DNA of 64,000 nt. Source: Eubacteriales bacterium. GTDB taxonomy: Bacteria; Bacillota; Clostridia; Tissierellales; GPF-1. The stretch spans positions 49,010-113,009 of the forward strand of contig DAOUQF010000009.1 of the NCBI GenBank assembly GCA_030625815.1, written 5' to 3'. The position numbers were made by a program, and so were the translations under genes. Below the pieces are notes generated by a model that saw only the letters and a program-made list of their open reading frames with translations, was not told the origin of the DNA and made no database searches. Positions 32,166 to 40,341 of the stretch are shown here, piece after piece (position 1 is the first letter of the stretch; each line of letters begins with the position of its first letter).

Positions 32166-33164
32166 ATGAAGATGAAGAAATTTATCAATGAGCCAGCAAA
32201 TTTGACGGAAGAATTGCTGGAAGGCCTTGAATTGTCGAATCCAGAACTTATCGAATTCGTAGACAAAAAGATGATCGTGAACAAGAAGTTGAAGGACGCG
32301 GATCGCGTTACCATTGTTACCTTGGGCGGAACAGGTCATGAGCCGGCATTGAGTGGATTTGTCGGTGAAGGCATGGTTGATATTTCAGTCCCTGGCGATA
32401 TCTTCGCGGCACCTGGTCCTGGCCCGTGTTTGGATGCGATTCGCATGGCGGACAAAGGCAAAGGCGTTTTGTTTGTTGTATTGAACCATGCAGGCGATAT
32501 GTTGACGGGCGATATGGTGATGAAGCGTGCAAAAAAAGAAGGTTTGAACGTTGTAAAGGTCGTTACGCAAGAGGATGTTTCGAACGCGCCTAGAGAAGAG
32601 GCTTATGACCGACGCGGTTTGGTTGGCTGTGTAGCCGTTTACAAGGTTGCCGGCGCAGCGGCAGCGGCAGGGAAATCATTGGAAGAGGTTGCGGCAGTGG
32701 CACAGAAGTTTGCTGACAATATGGCAACCATCGCAGTGGCGGCTCGCGGCGCGACTCATCCATCGACAGGTGAAACCATTTCCATTCTTGGAGAAGACGA
32801 GATGGAAATCGGCATGGGACAACACGGCGAAGGTGGCGGCGGACGTCAGAAGATGGGAACTGCCGATAATACGGCAAAAGTCATGTTGGAAGCCTTGTTG
32901 AAAGACTTGGGCGTTCAAGAAAAAGAGAAGCTGATGGTATTGGTCAATGGAACAGGCGCGACTACCCTGATGGAACTCTTGCTTGTTTTCCGTCAATGCC
33001 ACAAGTCTTTGGCTGAAAAGAACATCGAAGTGGCGGCAAGCCTCGTTGGCGAGTACTTGACGGTACAAGAAATGAACGGATTTCAATTGTGTATCGCGCG
33101 GATGGATGATGAGATGATTCAGTATTGGAATGCACCGTGCAAAACCCCGTATCATACGGTATAA
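32166..33164 (+). CDS. dhaK: Dihydroxyacetone kinase subunit DhaK-like
   Basis: The 332-residue protein is the substrate-binding subunit. GGTGHEPALSGFVGEGMVDI near residue 57 matches the DhaK phosphate and substrate loop (GGSGHEP). The covalent substrate-binding histidine is expected in IGMGQHGEGGGGRQ near residue 220, and NGTGATTLMELLLV near 262 fits the fold. It forms a hemiaminal with a ketose while DhaL delivers phosphate. In known systems the kinase is heterotrimeric with DhaM or a single fused protein; here DhaL and DhaK are split and DhaM is absent. Residues around the loop differ from classical DhaK (GPGPCLDAIRMA), so the substrate may be longer than dihydroxyacetone. Confidence 0.9.
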   Translation: MKMKKFINEPANLTEELLEGLELSNPELIEFVDKKMIVNKKLKDADRVTIVTLGGTGHEPALSGFVGEGMVDISVPGDIFAAPGPGPCLDAIRMADKGKGVLFVVLNHAGDMLTGDMVMKRAKKEGLNVVKVVTQEDVSNAPREEAYDRRGLVGCVAVYKVAGAAAAAGKSLEEVAAVAQKFADNMATIAVAARGATHPSTGETISILGEDEMEIGMGQHGEGGGGRQKMGTADNTAKVMLEALLKDLGVQEKEKLMVLVNGTGATTLMELLLVFRQCHKSLAEKNIEVAASLVGEYLTVQEMNGFQLCIARMDDEMIQYWNAPCKTPYHTV

Positions 33165-33176
33165 GGAGAGATTTTA

Positions 33177-34055
33177 ATGGCAGATCAAGACGGTATTCAA
33201 GCAGGAAAGAATTTTTACGTAGATCAGGCGCAAGAGAACAAGGGATTCTTTGTAAAGGGATCCAATGTCTATGACTGGGGCATGAAACATCGATTGTCTC
33301 GCATTTTCAACCCGAAAAGCGGACACACGGTGATGTTGGCTTTTGATCATGGTTATATCATGGGTGCAACCAGCGGTCTAGAACGATTGGACATCAATGT
33401 GCCGCCATTGGCAAAGCACGCGGATGTATTGATGGCAACACGCGGAGCGCTTCGCACCAGTATCGACCCTTGCAATGACAAGGCGGTGGCTCTTCGCATT
33501 TCAGGCGGATCTTCCGTTTTGAGAGAAGATATGACGCTGGAGTACTTGATGGTCGACATTCAGGAAGCGGTGCGAATGGATGTCGCTTGTATGGCTGTTC
33601 AATGCTATGTGGGTTCTAAAAACGAGGCGCAAACCTTGAAGAACCTGAACACGGCTGTCAATCTTGGCAATCAATACGGCATTCCGGTATTGGGCGTTGT
33701 CGGTGTTGGCAAGGAAATGGAACGAACACCGCGCTACTTCTTGACGGCGGTGCGGATGGTTGCGGAGATGGGCGCGCATATTGTGAAGACCTATTATTGC
33801 GATGATTTCGAGAAAATTGTTGCAGCCTGTCCGGTGCCGATCGTGGTGGCCGGCGGCAAGAAGATCCCGGAGAAAGACGCGTTGGAATTGGCATATAACG
33901 CGATTTCCAAAGGCGCAGCGGGTGTTGATATGGGTCGCAATGTTTTCCAGGCAGAAGATCCGGTAGCGATGATTCAAGCGATTCGGAAAGTCGTTCATGA
34001 AGGAGAAACAGCTGAGGAAGCATACAAATTCTATTTGGAGACGAAGGAAGACTAG
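33177..34055 (+). CDS. lsrF: LsrF-type aldolase/thiolase (3-hydroxy-5-phosphonooxypentane-2,4-dione thiolase-like)
   Basis: The 292-residue protein matches E. coli LsrF along its length: ADQDGIQAGKNFYVDQAQEN at the start, KHRLSRIFNPKSGHTVMLAF, DHGYIMGATSGLERLDIN, then VKTYYCDDFEKIVAACPVPI and VAGGKKIPEKDALE. LsrF transfers the acetyl group of phospho-AI-2 to coenzyme A and belongs to the DeoC/FbaB Schiff-base aldolase superfamily; the lysine of VKTYY is the expected Schiff-base residue. Here it lies with DhaL-DhaK and a SorC regulator rather than LsrK, LsrR and LsrACDB. It may therefore process a different phosphoketose. No lsrG, lsrK or transporter gene is present. Confidence 0.9.
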   Translation: MADQDGIQAGKNFYVDQAQENKGFFVKGSNVYDWGMKHRLSRIFNPKSGHTVMLAFDHGYIMGATSGLERLDINVPPLAKHADVLMATRGALRTSIDPCNDKAVALRISGGSSVLREDMTLEYLMVDIQEAVRMDVACMAVQCYVGSKNEAQTLKNLNTAVNLGNQYGIPVLGVVGVGKEMERTPRYFLTAVRMVAEMGAHIVKTYYCDDFEKIVAACPVPIVVAGGKKIPEKDALELAYNAISKGAAGVDMGRNVFQAEDPVAMIQAIRKVVHEGETAEEAYKFYLETKED

Positions 34056-34088
34056 TAGGTGAACTTAAAAAAATTCATATGAATCCCA

Positions 34089-34354
34089 ATGAAGATAGCT
34101 GGATTGTCTTTTACCATCCAGATTGTTGATCAATTGTTGCATACGGCAGTATTGCCGGCAGGAAATAGTGGTTTTGGCTGGATTTCGTGCCTGGTGCAAC
34201 CTACACGGCTACAGCAAGCACAGAATTGATCTATTGTGCAGTGGGACTGTTTTATGGATTTATGACGGTGAAATTCCGAATGGCCTACGAAAATAGCGTA
34301 CAAAAAAAGGAGTCTGCGGCAACAGACTCCAACGCTCAGATGAGCGGTGAGTAA
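34089..34354 (+). pseudogene. Frameshifted remnant of a small membrane protein
   Basis: Two adjoining frames give a plausible single protein. The first from ATG 34089 reads MKIAGLSFTIQIVDQLLHTA and on through VLPAGNSGF; the second frame supplies DFVPGATYTATASTELIYCA, then VGLFYGFMTVKFRMAYENSV, before TAA at 34352. They join near 34165 with a shift of one base. The second part contains a hydrophobic helix and a charged tail, as in the end of a membrane protein. I cannot name the family. It sits between lsrF and the terminator at 34408. A hairpin GGAGTCTG/CAGACTCC lies in the tail without a T run. Confidence 0.45.
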
Positions 34355-34407
34355 ACGCAACTCTATTGCAGGAAAAATATTCGGAAAAAGCAAGATGTGA
34401 GGAGTCG

Positions 34408-34436
34408 AAAGACACGGGAAACCGTGTCTTTTTTTA
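34408..34436 (+). terminator. Terminator after the Dha/LsrF operon
   Basis: AAAGACACGG/CCGTGTCTTT with a GAAA loop and a T run; it also faces the convergent EAL gene. Confidence 0.85.
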
Positions 34437-34472
34437 CTTTGTTGAAACCCGCAAGGGCTTCAAATGCTGCAT

Positions 34473-37103
34473 TCAATGGGTCAATAGGTATTGGCGGGCG
34501 TGATTGGCGGGTAACGGTTTGCTGTAATAGTTTCCCTGAATCAGGTCGATGTTCAGGCTGCGAACATAGGCATATTGTTCTTCCGTTTCCACCCCTTCAA
34601 TCAAAAGGGTATAGGAAAGGCCGTGGAGCATTTGTACGAGGAGACGCAAGACCAGTCCGTCGTCATGGAGAGGATAATCTTTGATAAATAGGCGGTCAAG
34701 CTTCACCTTGTCGACTTGCAGTTCCTTCAGGTAGGCAAGGGAAGAGTATCCAGTGCCGAAATCGTCGATAGATAATTTGAATCCAAGGCCGGCCAAGTTT
34801 TTCAAGTGCGCTTTGCCGAGCCGAATGTTCTTCATCAGCATGGATTCGGTTATCTCCAGCTCGATTAGCCGTTTCGGCAGATGGTATTGGTCGGTCAGTG
34901 AAAGAATCCGTTTGACGAAATGTGGGTCTTCCAGCTGTGCCATAGAGACGTTGACGGATATAGGAACCGGTTCAATGCCGGCTTCGATCAGTGCTTGCAG
35001 GAAGTGGCAAACTTTTTCGAAAATCCATTCGCCGATGGGAATGATCATTCCGTTGTTCTCGGCGATGGGAATAAACTCTTGTGGCGACAAAGCCCCCAAT
35101 TCAGGGTGTGTCCATCGAATCAGCGATTCCATGGCAAGAGGTTTGGATGTGACGGGATCGGTTTGGGCTTGATAATTCAATTCGAACTGGCTATCCTGAA
35201 GGGCGGTTTTCAAGTCTGCATCAATTTTTGAATATCGTTGATAAGACGCGGACTGACGCGAGTCTTGGAAAACCTGTTTTGCTGCATTTGACGCCTGGAT
35301 GCGCGCCAGTTCCATCAGCTTCGTTGCCTCCTCGCCGTCCTGGGGATAAAGCGCTAAACCGATGGAGAATGGAAGACGTCGTTCGCCGGATTCTTTCAGC
35401 AGGAACGGTTCTTCCAGTCGGTCTTTCATTCGGTTTAAGGCTGCAAACAGATCCTCTTGTTTCGCCAGCATGGGAAAGGTCAAGGTGAATTCTGTCGAAT
35501 CGCTGCGCGATAGCATTCCCATGGATCGGTTGACCTCTTTCATCAGGCGTTTGGCGAAAGCCTTGACGGCTTCATTGCGTTTCTCGGCAGACTTTGTTTC
35601 CGATTCGATGGGATGCAGATGGATCACTGCGATTCCCAATTGCAACCTTGCCTGTTTGTGCGAAGCGATGGCTTCCTTCAGCAGTTTTGGAAGCAAGGAT
35701 TCATTCGGCAGGTCCGTCAGCAGATCGTAATAGGTTGAATGATAGTCGCGGACCTTTGTGTCCCGGGTTGCATCAATGTCGTTATAGACACCGTAGTAAC
35801 GGATCGAACGGTTGGGATGAACAATTTTTTGAATTTTTACCCATTTCAGGATTTCATCACCCTGTCGCATCCGCTCCCAGAGTTTCCCTTCCCAGACACC
35901 CGTTTCCAGAAGAGAATCGGAGATATTCCGCAGATAAGCGGGGGTGTTGGTTTTCGATCGAAACTGGCTGACTGGCATCCCAAAAATCTCGTCCTGGGTA
36001 TAATCGAGCATTCTGCAGAATGCCGGGTTTGCATAGATCACTCGGTATCGGTCATCGGTAATGGCCAGAGATTCGTTTAGGGACTGTAGCACTTCGCTCA
36101 TCAGGCGTTGCTGATTGCGCGCATGTACGCTCATAGCAGCATTGCGGGCGAGATAAATGGCAACCGCGATCCAGATCAGAAAGATCATGCCTTCAATCAG
36201 TAGAAAGGCGCGGACCTCTGGATTTTCCAAATACAAAAGTGTCGGTGGCTTTGACTGGATTAGGAAAGTTAGAGACAAATCACTTGAAAATGCGACTTCT
36301 CCGTGGCTTCTGACCAGGTCGGCAAGTCTGAAATCAATAAAATGTGTAAAGACGGTATACGTGGCTTCGTTCTCTTCAAATCGCTTTCGGATGGTTTCTG
36401 GTGATAGCGTCCAGTCGAAACGGAAGGATTCATACAAGATTTGCCCGTTGAAATACAGCCCGTAGAAATTTTCAGGATAATTTTTCGCATGGGATTGAAT
36501 CAAGGAATATAAGGGAACAGGATTGTATTCGATTTGTAAATAGCATCCAATTGGGGTGTTTAAACCTTTGACGGGCAAGGTGAAGATCATGGCTTCGTCC
36601 GGGCAGTCGGGCAGGGTGCTGATTGATGGCATGGGGTTTGCTGAAATATTTTCATCAAGGCAGGGAAGCGCTACTATTTGTGTGGAATTCAAGCGTCGAC
36701 CGTCTTCGCCGACTTGAAGGACGGGGAAGCCATCTGCGCCATATAGAGTCAGGCTGCGGTAGTAGGCATTTTTGTTCTGGAAGTTGCGGAAGATGCGAGC
36801 CATTTCTGAGATGTTTTCCAATAAAATGGGATTCTCAATATAAACGGCAACTTCACTTGAATCCCCCATGACCAGAAGATCATTGAGAATGTCGGCGAAT
36901 TCATTTTCGAATGATTGGTATACCAGTGAAATTTCTGATTGGTGAAACGCCTCCGTCAAAGCGGCATGGCGTTGTTTTTCTTGTGTCTGAAAAAGGGCAA
37001 GAAAAAGAAACCCGATTACACCAGCCGCCACAATCAACACGGATGCTCGTTTTGCCAGGTTCTTTCGATTGAGTTGCACTTGAGGTAATCCAGAATCACT
37101 CAT
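34473..37103 (-). CDS. Membrane sensor with PAS, degenerate GGDEF and EAL domains (c-di-GMP phosphodiesterase)
   Basis: The 876-residue protein has a membrane helix near residues 20-40, an extracytoplasmic sensor domain to about 300, a second helix (FLLIEGMIFLIWIAVAIYLA), then a PAS domain (SLAITDDRYRVIYANPAFCR). The GGDEF domain is degenerate: the active-site loop reads SRSDSTEF instead of GGDEF, so cyclase activity is unlikely. The EAL domain has ESLIRW in place of EAL, but key metal and catalytic residues remain: ISVNVSMAQL, LEITESMLM, IDDFGTGYSSLAYLKE, KLDRLFIKD and EGVETEEQ. It probably degrades c-di-GMP in response to an outside signal. It is a single gene facing the sugar operon. Confidence 0.9.
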   Translation of the reverse strand: MSDSGLPQVQLNRKNLAKRASVLIVAAGVIGFLFLALFQTQEKQRHAALTEAFHQSEISLVYQSFENEFADILNDLLVMGDSSEVAVYIENPILLENISEMARIFRNFQNKNAYYRSLTLYGADGFPVLQVGEDGRRLNSTQIVALPCLDENISANPMPSISTLPDCPDEAMIFTLPVKGLNTPIGCYLQIEYNPVPLYSLIQSHAKNYPENFYGLYFNGQILYESFRFDWTLSPETIRKRFEENEATYTVFTHFIDFRLADLVRSHGEVAFSSDLSLTFLIQSKPPTLLYLENPEVRAFLLIEGMIFLIWIAVAIYLARNAAMSVHARNQQRLMSEVLQSLNESLAITDDRYRVIYANPAFCRMLDYTQDEIFGMPVSQFRSKTNTPAYLRNISDSLLETGVWEGKLWERMRQGDEILKWVKIQKIVHPNRSIRYYGVYNDIDATRDTKVRDYHSTYYDLLTDLPNESLLPKLLKEAIASHKQARLQLGIAVIHLHPIESETKSAEKRNEAVKAFAKRLMKEVNRSMGMLSRSDSTEFTLTFPMLAKQEDLFAALNRMKDRLEEPFLLKESGERRLPFSIGLALYPQDGEEATKLMELARIQASNAAKQVFQDSRQSASYQRYSKIDADLKTALQDSQFELNYQAQTDPVTSKPLAMESLIRWTHPELGALSPQEFIPIAENNGMIIPIGEWIFEKVCHFLQALIEAGIEPVPISVNVSMAQLEDPHFVKRILSLTDQYHLPKRLIELEITESMLMKNIRLGKAHLKNLAGLGFKLSIDDFGTGYSSLAYLKELQVDKVKLDRLFIKDYPLHDDGLVLRLLVQMLHGLSYTLLIEGVETEEQYAYVRSLNIDLIQGNYYSKPLPANHARQYLLTH

Positions 37104-37222
37104 TGTAGCCTCCTATCATATTTATACCGTGAAGTTGCAGGCGTGTAACGTAAATTTGATGCGGGAACTGCGAGGTGACCTCTTGCCTCAAGTGGAATTT
37201 ATGGAAAAGTCGTGAAATTCAA

Positions 37223-37243
37223 TTAATCAAATCATTTGAAAAA
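37223..37243 (+). promoter_or_regulatory. Upstream ROK operator (imperfect)
   Basis: TTAATCAAATCATTTGAAAAA is a degenerate copy of the downstream operator, just ahead of the -35 box. It is spaced 58 bases centre to centre from the second, which allows looping. Confidence 0.6.
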
Positions 37244-37247
37244 ATGG

Positions 37248-37276
37248 TTGACAACGTTTGCGGATCTGTGTAGGAT
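37248..37276 (+). promoter_or_regulatory. Promoter of the ROK-regulated sugar operon
   Basis: TTGACA at 37248-37253 is 17 bases from TAGGAT at 37271-37276. The start would be near 37283, within the operator. Confidence 0.75.
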
Positions 37277-37280
37277 GTAA

Positions 37281-37301
37281 TTAATCAAATGGTTTGATTA
37301 A
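37281..37301 (+). promoter_or_regulatory. ROK repressor operator (perfect palindrome)
   Basis: TTAATCAAA-TGG-TTTGATTAA has 9-bp arms with no mismatch, overlapping the expected start site. The ROK repressor encoded in the operon is the likely binder. Confidence 0.75.
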
Positions 37302-37320
37302 ATGATTAGGAGGTGCTTGG

Positions 37321-38184
37321 TTGAACAAGAACAGATTGACACCCTATTTACTGATTGCACCAACCTTTGTGTTGTTCACAATCTTTTTCCTGTTTCCATT
37401 ACTCTATTCCTTCTCTTTAACCTTTGTGGAGTGGAATGGATTTGCCATTGATAAAACATTTGTGGGATTTAGCAATTATATGCGTTTATTCGGAGATGAA
37501 GATTTTATCAATGCATTGAAAAATACCGTTACCTACGCGCTTTTGACGGTGCCGTTAAGCGTATCGATTTCTTTGGTGCTCAGCTATATCTTGGATGAAA
37601 AAGTAAAAGGATTTCAGGCGTTAAAGGGCATTTTTTTCTTGCCTCATATCGTTTCCCTGGTAGCTGTCGGCGTGGTCTGGTCATGGATCTATCTGCCGGA
37701 CAAGTACGGTTTGCTCAATGTAATCCTTGGTTTCTTTGGTGTTGAAATCCATCAATGGCTGCACGACCCGGATCTGGCGCTGATCTCTCTGGTTATAATC
37801 GGGGTTTGGAAGAGTATTGGCTACAATATGGTAATCTTTATTGCTGGCTTGGTTGCGATTCCAAAATCACTCTATGAAGCGGCGGAAATTGACGGCGCAC
37901 AGGGACTGCAACGATTTGTTTATATTACTTTGCCGATGTTGAAACCGACGATCTTCTTCGTCATGGTTTCCAGCACTATTTATTCCTTGTTCCAGATCTT
38001 CGATATCGTCAAGGTAACCACGGATGGCGGACCGATTGGCAGAACAGAGATGCTGGTGACCTATTTGTACAAGGTCGGATTTACGAATTATGAAATGGGA
38101 TATGCTTCTGCCATTGCCTTCGTATTGTTTGCGATTACGGTAATGATTACGATCGTGCAGAAGAAGTTCATTGAGGAGAGTTAG
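37321..38184 (+). CDS. Carbohydrate ABC transporter permease, MalF-type
   Basis: The 287-residue inner-membrane permease has six membrane helices and the ABC inner-membrane EAA loop: YEAAEIDGAQGLQRFVYITL-like sequence near residue 185. It resembles MalF/UgpA-type permeases of CUT1 importers. The start is TTG at 37321 after a clear AGGAGG. It is the first gene of the operon and pairs with the next permease, beginning one base after its stop. No ATPase is encoded here, so it probably borrows a shared MsmX-like ATPase. Confidence 0.93.
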   Translation: MNKNRLTPYLLIAPTFVLFTIFFLFPLLYSFSLTFVEWNGFAIDKTFVGFSNYMRLFGDEDFINALKNTVTYALLTVPLSVSISLVLSYILDEKVKGFQALKGIFFLPHIVSLVAVGVVWSWIYLPDKYGLLNVILGFFGVEIHQWLHDPDLALISLVIIGVWKSIGYNMVIFIAGLVAIPKSLYEAAEIDGAQGLQRFVYITLPMLKPTIFFVMVSSTIYSLFQIFDIVKVTTDGGPIGRTEMLVTYLYKVGFTNYEMGYASAIAFVLFAITVMITIVQKKFIEES

Positions 38185-39009
38185 ATGAAGAAGTTGCGAA
38201 GTCTGTTTAAACATTCCATGCTCTACGGAATCGCTTTGGTGATGATCCTTCCATTTGTTTGGATGATTTCTACATCGCTGAAGGGACCGACGGAGATATT
38301 TTCATTGCCCATCCAGTGGATCCCGTCATCGCCCAAATTTGAAAATTACAAGACGGCGATTACGAGTTTCCCTTTTATTCGCTTTATGATAAACAGTATT
38401 GTGGTAACGGGATTGATCATTATCGGTCAACTCTTCACCTCGGTGCTTGCGGCCTACGCCTTTGCGCGTATGGAATTCAAAGGGAAAAACGGTTTGTTTG
38501 TCTTATTGTTATCGGGGCTCATGCTTCCTGCGCAGACGATTATGATTCCGATGATTTTAATTCTGAATAAATTAAATCTGATTAATACCTTAGCCGGTTT
38601 GATTATCCCGTTCACCTGGAGTACCTTGATTGTGTTTTTACTCCGACAGTTTTTTATGAAAATTCCGCGGGAAATCGAGGAGGCGGCGATGATCGACGGG
38701 TGCAACACATTCCAGATCATCACTAAAATTATCCTTCCCATTTCGAAGCCGATCCTGTCAACGGCTTTTATCCTGATTTTCATCTACGGATGGAATCAAT
38801 ATTTCTGGCCATTATTAATTGTAAATAAGGAAGAATTGTATACGCTCCAGCTGGGTCTTGCTTATTTCAAAGAGGTCAATTCCATTGAAACCAATTGGGG
38901 GGCGTTGATGGCGGGAACGACCTTAACCATGTTGCCTGTAATTACTGTATTTTTGTTCTGCCAGAAGAAGGTAATCGAAAGCATTGCATTCTCTGGCGGA
39001 AAAGAATAG
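38185..39009 (+). CDS. Carbohydrate ABC transporter permease, MalG-type
   Basis: The 274-residue permease follows directly on the first. It shows six helices and the EAA loop EIEEAAMIDGCNTFQIITKI, and starts with MKKLRSLFKHSMLYGIALVM. The length and the SMxTSLK-like start (MISTSLKGPTEIF) are those of MalG/UgpE-type permeases. It forms the transmembrane channel with the MalF-type partner and takes substrate from the binding protein coded next. Confidence 0.93.
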   Translation: MKKLRSLFKHSMLYGIALVMILPFVWMISTSLKGPTEIFSLPIQWIPSSPKFENYKTAITSFPFIRFMINSIVVTGLIIIGQLFTSVLAAYAFARMEFKGKNGLFVLLLSGLMLPAQTIMIPMILILNKLNLINTLAGLIIPFTWSTLIVFLLRQFFMKIPREIEEAAMIDGCNTFQIITKIILPISKPILSTAFILIFIYGWNQYFWPLLIVNKEELYTLQLGLAYFKEVNSIETNWGALMAGTTLTMLPVITVFLFCQKKVIESIAFSGGKE

Positions 39010-39030
39010 TAAAAAAGAGGAGGAACTATC

Positions 39031-40332
39031 GTGAAAAAACGTGTATTGGCATTATTATTGGCAAGCATTATGCTACTGTCTTTGGGGCTTACGGGTTGTT
39101 CAAATTCAGCAACTTCAGATTCTGCGGCAGAGACAACGGAACCTGCAACAGAAACAAATGAACCCGTTGCAGAACCGGCGCAAGAACCAGTTGAAATCAG
39201 TTTCTGGCATGGATACACACCAGAAAAGACTGAGGTTTTGGATGAGATGATCGTGGAATATGAGGCGGCGAATCCAAATGTAAAAATCGAAGCAAGATTT
39301 GTCGCGTCAGGCGAAGAGATGCTTCAAAAGGTGCAAGCGGCCTTGCTGTCCGGGGAAGAGCCAGACATGCTTTGGGGATATCCGACATGGACGGGTGTAT
39401 TGGCTAGCTCGGGTAAATTGTTGAACCTTGGGGATGCCATGGATCCAGAGTGGAAAGCGGATCTTCCGGAAGGAATCTTGAATGCAGGTGAATTCGAAGG
39501 TACGATTTATTCAGTGCCAATCGAAGCGGGAACACTATACTTGATCTACAACAAAGACATGTTCGCGGAAGCGGGAATCGAAAATCCGCCAACAACTTGG
39601 GACGAATTATATGAAGATGCAAAGATGTTGACCAAGGGCGAGCAATACGGTGTTTGGTTGCCAATTGAGCCGAATGAGCGAACTTCATGGACATGGGAAA
39701 CCTTCTTATGGCAGAATAAGGGAGAGCTTCTAAATGCGGATGGAACCAATATTGGCTTCAATACGCCAGAAGGTCTTGAGGCATTGGAGTTCTATACCAG
39801 CCTAGTCAAAGACGGTTACTCTCCAACTGCCATTGGACAAGATCCATTTGTTGATCAACAGGCAGCGATGATCTACGGCACGCAAGGCGCAGCCAAAGCA
39901 TACATTACCAAGTACGAAATGAATGTTGGCGTTGCAATGCTTCCTGGCAAAGAGACGCAGGCAACTGCATTGGGTTCCAACCACTATTTCATGTTCAAGA
40001 GCGATGATGCGGTTGAAAAAGCGACGCTAGGCTTTATGAAGTGGATGACAACGGGCGACAATCATGCGGAGTGGGCGATTCGAACAGGCTACTTGCCGGT
40101 ATCGGAATCAGCGCGTACAAGCGAGCGTTATCAAACTTATGGGGAAGAAAACCCATATATGACTGAAGCGGCAAAGGCGTTGACATTTGGGCAAGCACGT
40201 CCGCCAATCGAGGAGTATCCAAAGCTTTCAAATGCGATTTCTTCAACAATTGAGAAGATTGTTTACGGAGAAATGACAGCGGAAGAGGGCATGGCAAAAA
40301 TCCAAAAAGAAGCAGATTCTATCTTCAAATAG
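39031..40332 (+). CDS. Extracellular sugar-binding lipoprotein of the ABC importer
   Basis: The 433-residue protein has a lipoprotein signal (KRVLALLLASIMLLSLGLTG then Cys23) and a negatively charged spacer (TTEPATETNEPVAEPAQEP). The mature domain, EISFWHGYTPEKTEVLDEMI onward, is the family 1 solute-binding fold (MalE/UgpB-like). It binds the sugar outside the cell and feeds the two permeases. The start is GTG after GGAGG. The sugar cannot be read, though downstream genes for phosphodiester glycosidase and UDP-sugar metabolism suggest an N-acetylhexosamine or galactose derivative. Confidence 0.93.
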   Translation: MKKRVLALLLASIMLLSLGLTGCSNSATSDSAAETTEPATETNEPVAEPAQEPVEISFWHGYTPEKTEVLDEMIVEYEAANPNVKIEARFVASGEEMLQKVQAALLSGEEPDMLWGYPTWTGVLASSGKLLNLGDAMDPEWKADLPEGILNAGEFEGTIYSVPIEAGTLYLIYNKDMFAEAGIENPPTTWDELYEDAKMLTKGEQYGVWLPIEPNERTSWTWETFLWQNKGELLNADGTNIGFNTPEGLEALEFYTSLVKDGYSPTAIGQDPFVDQQAAMIYGTQGAAKAYITKYEMNVGVAMLPGKETQATALGSNHYFMFKSDDAVEKATLGFMKWMTTGDNHAEWAIRTGYLPVSESARTSERYQTYGEENPYMTEAAKALTFGQARPPIEEYPKLSNAISSTIEKIVYGEMTAEEGMAKIQKEADSIFK

Positions 40333-40341
40333 GGAGAAAAC

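Noticed and set aside
34073..34084. Palindrome ATTCATATGAAT as an operator
   Set aside because: It stands behind lsrF next to a decayed gene without a promoter, so no target is evident.
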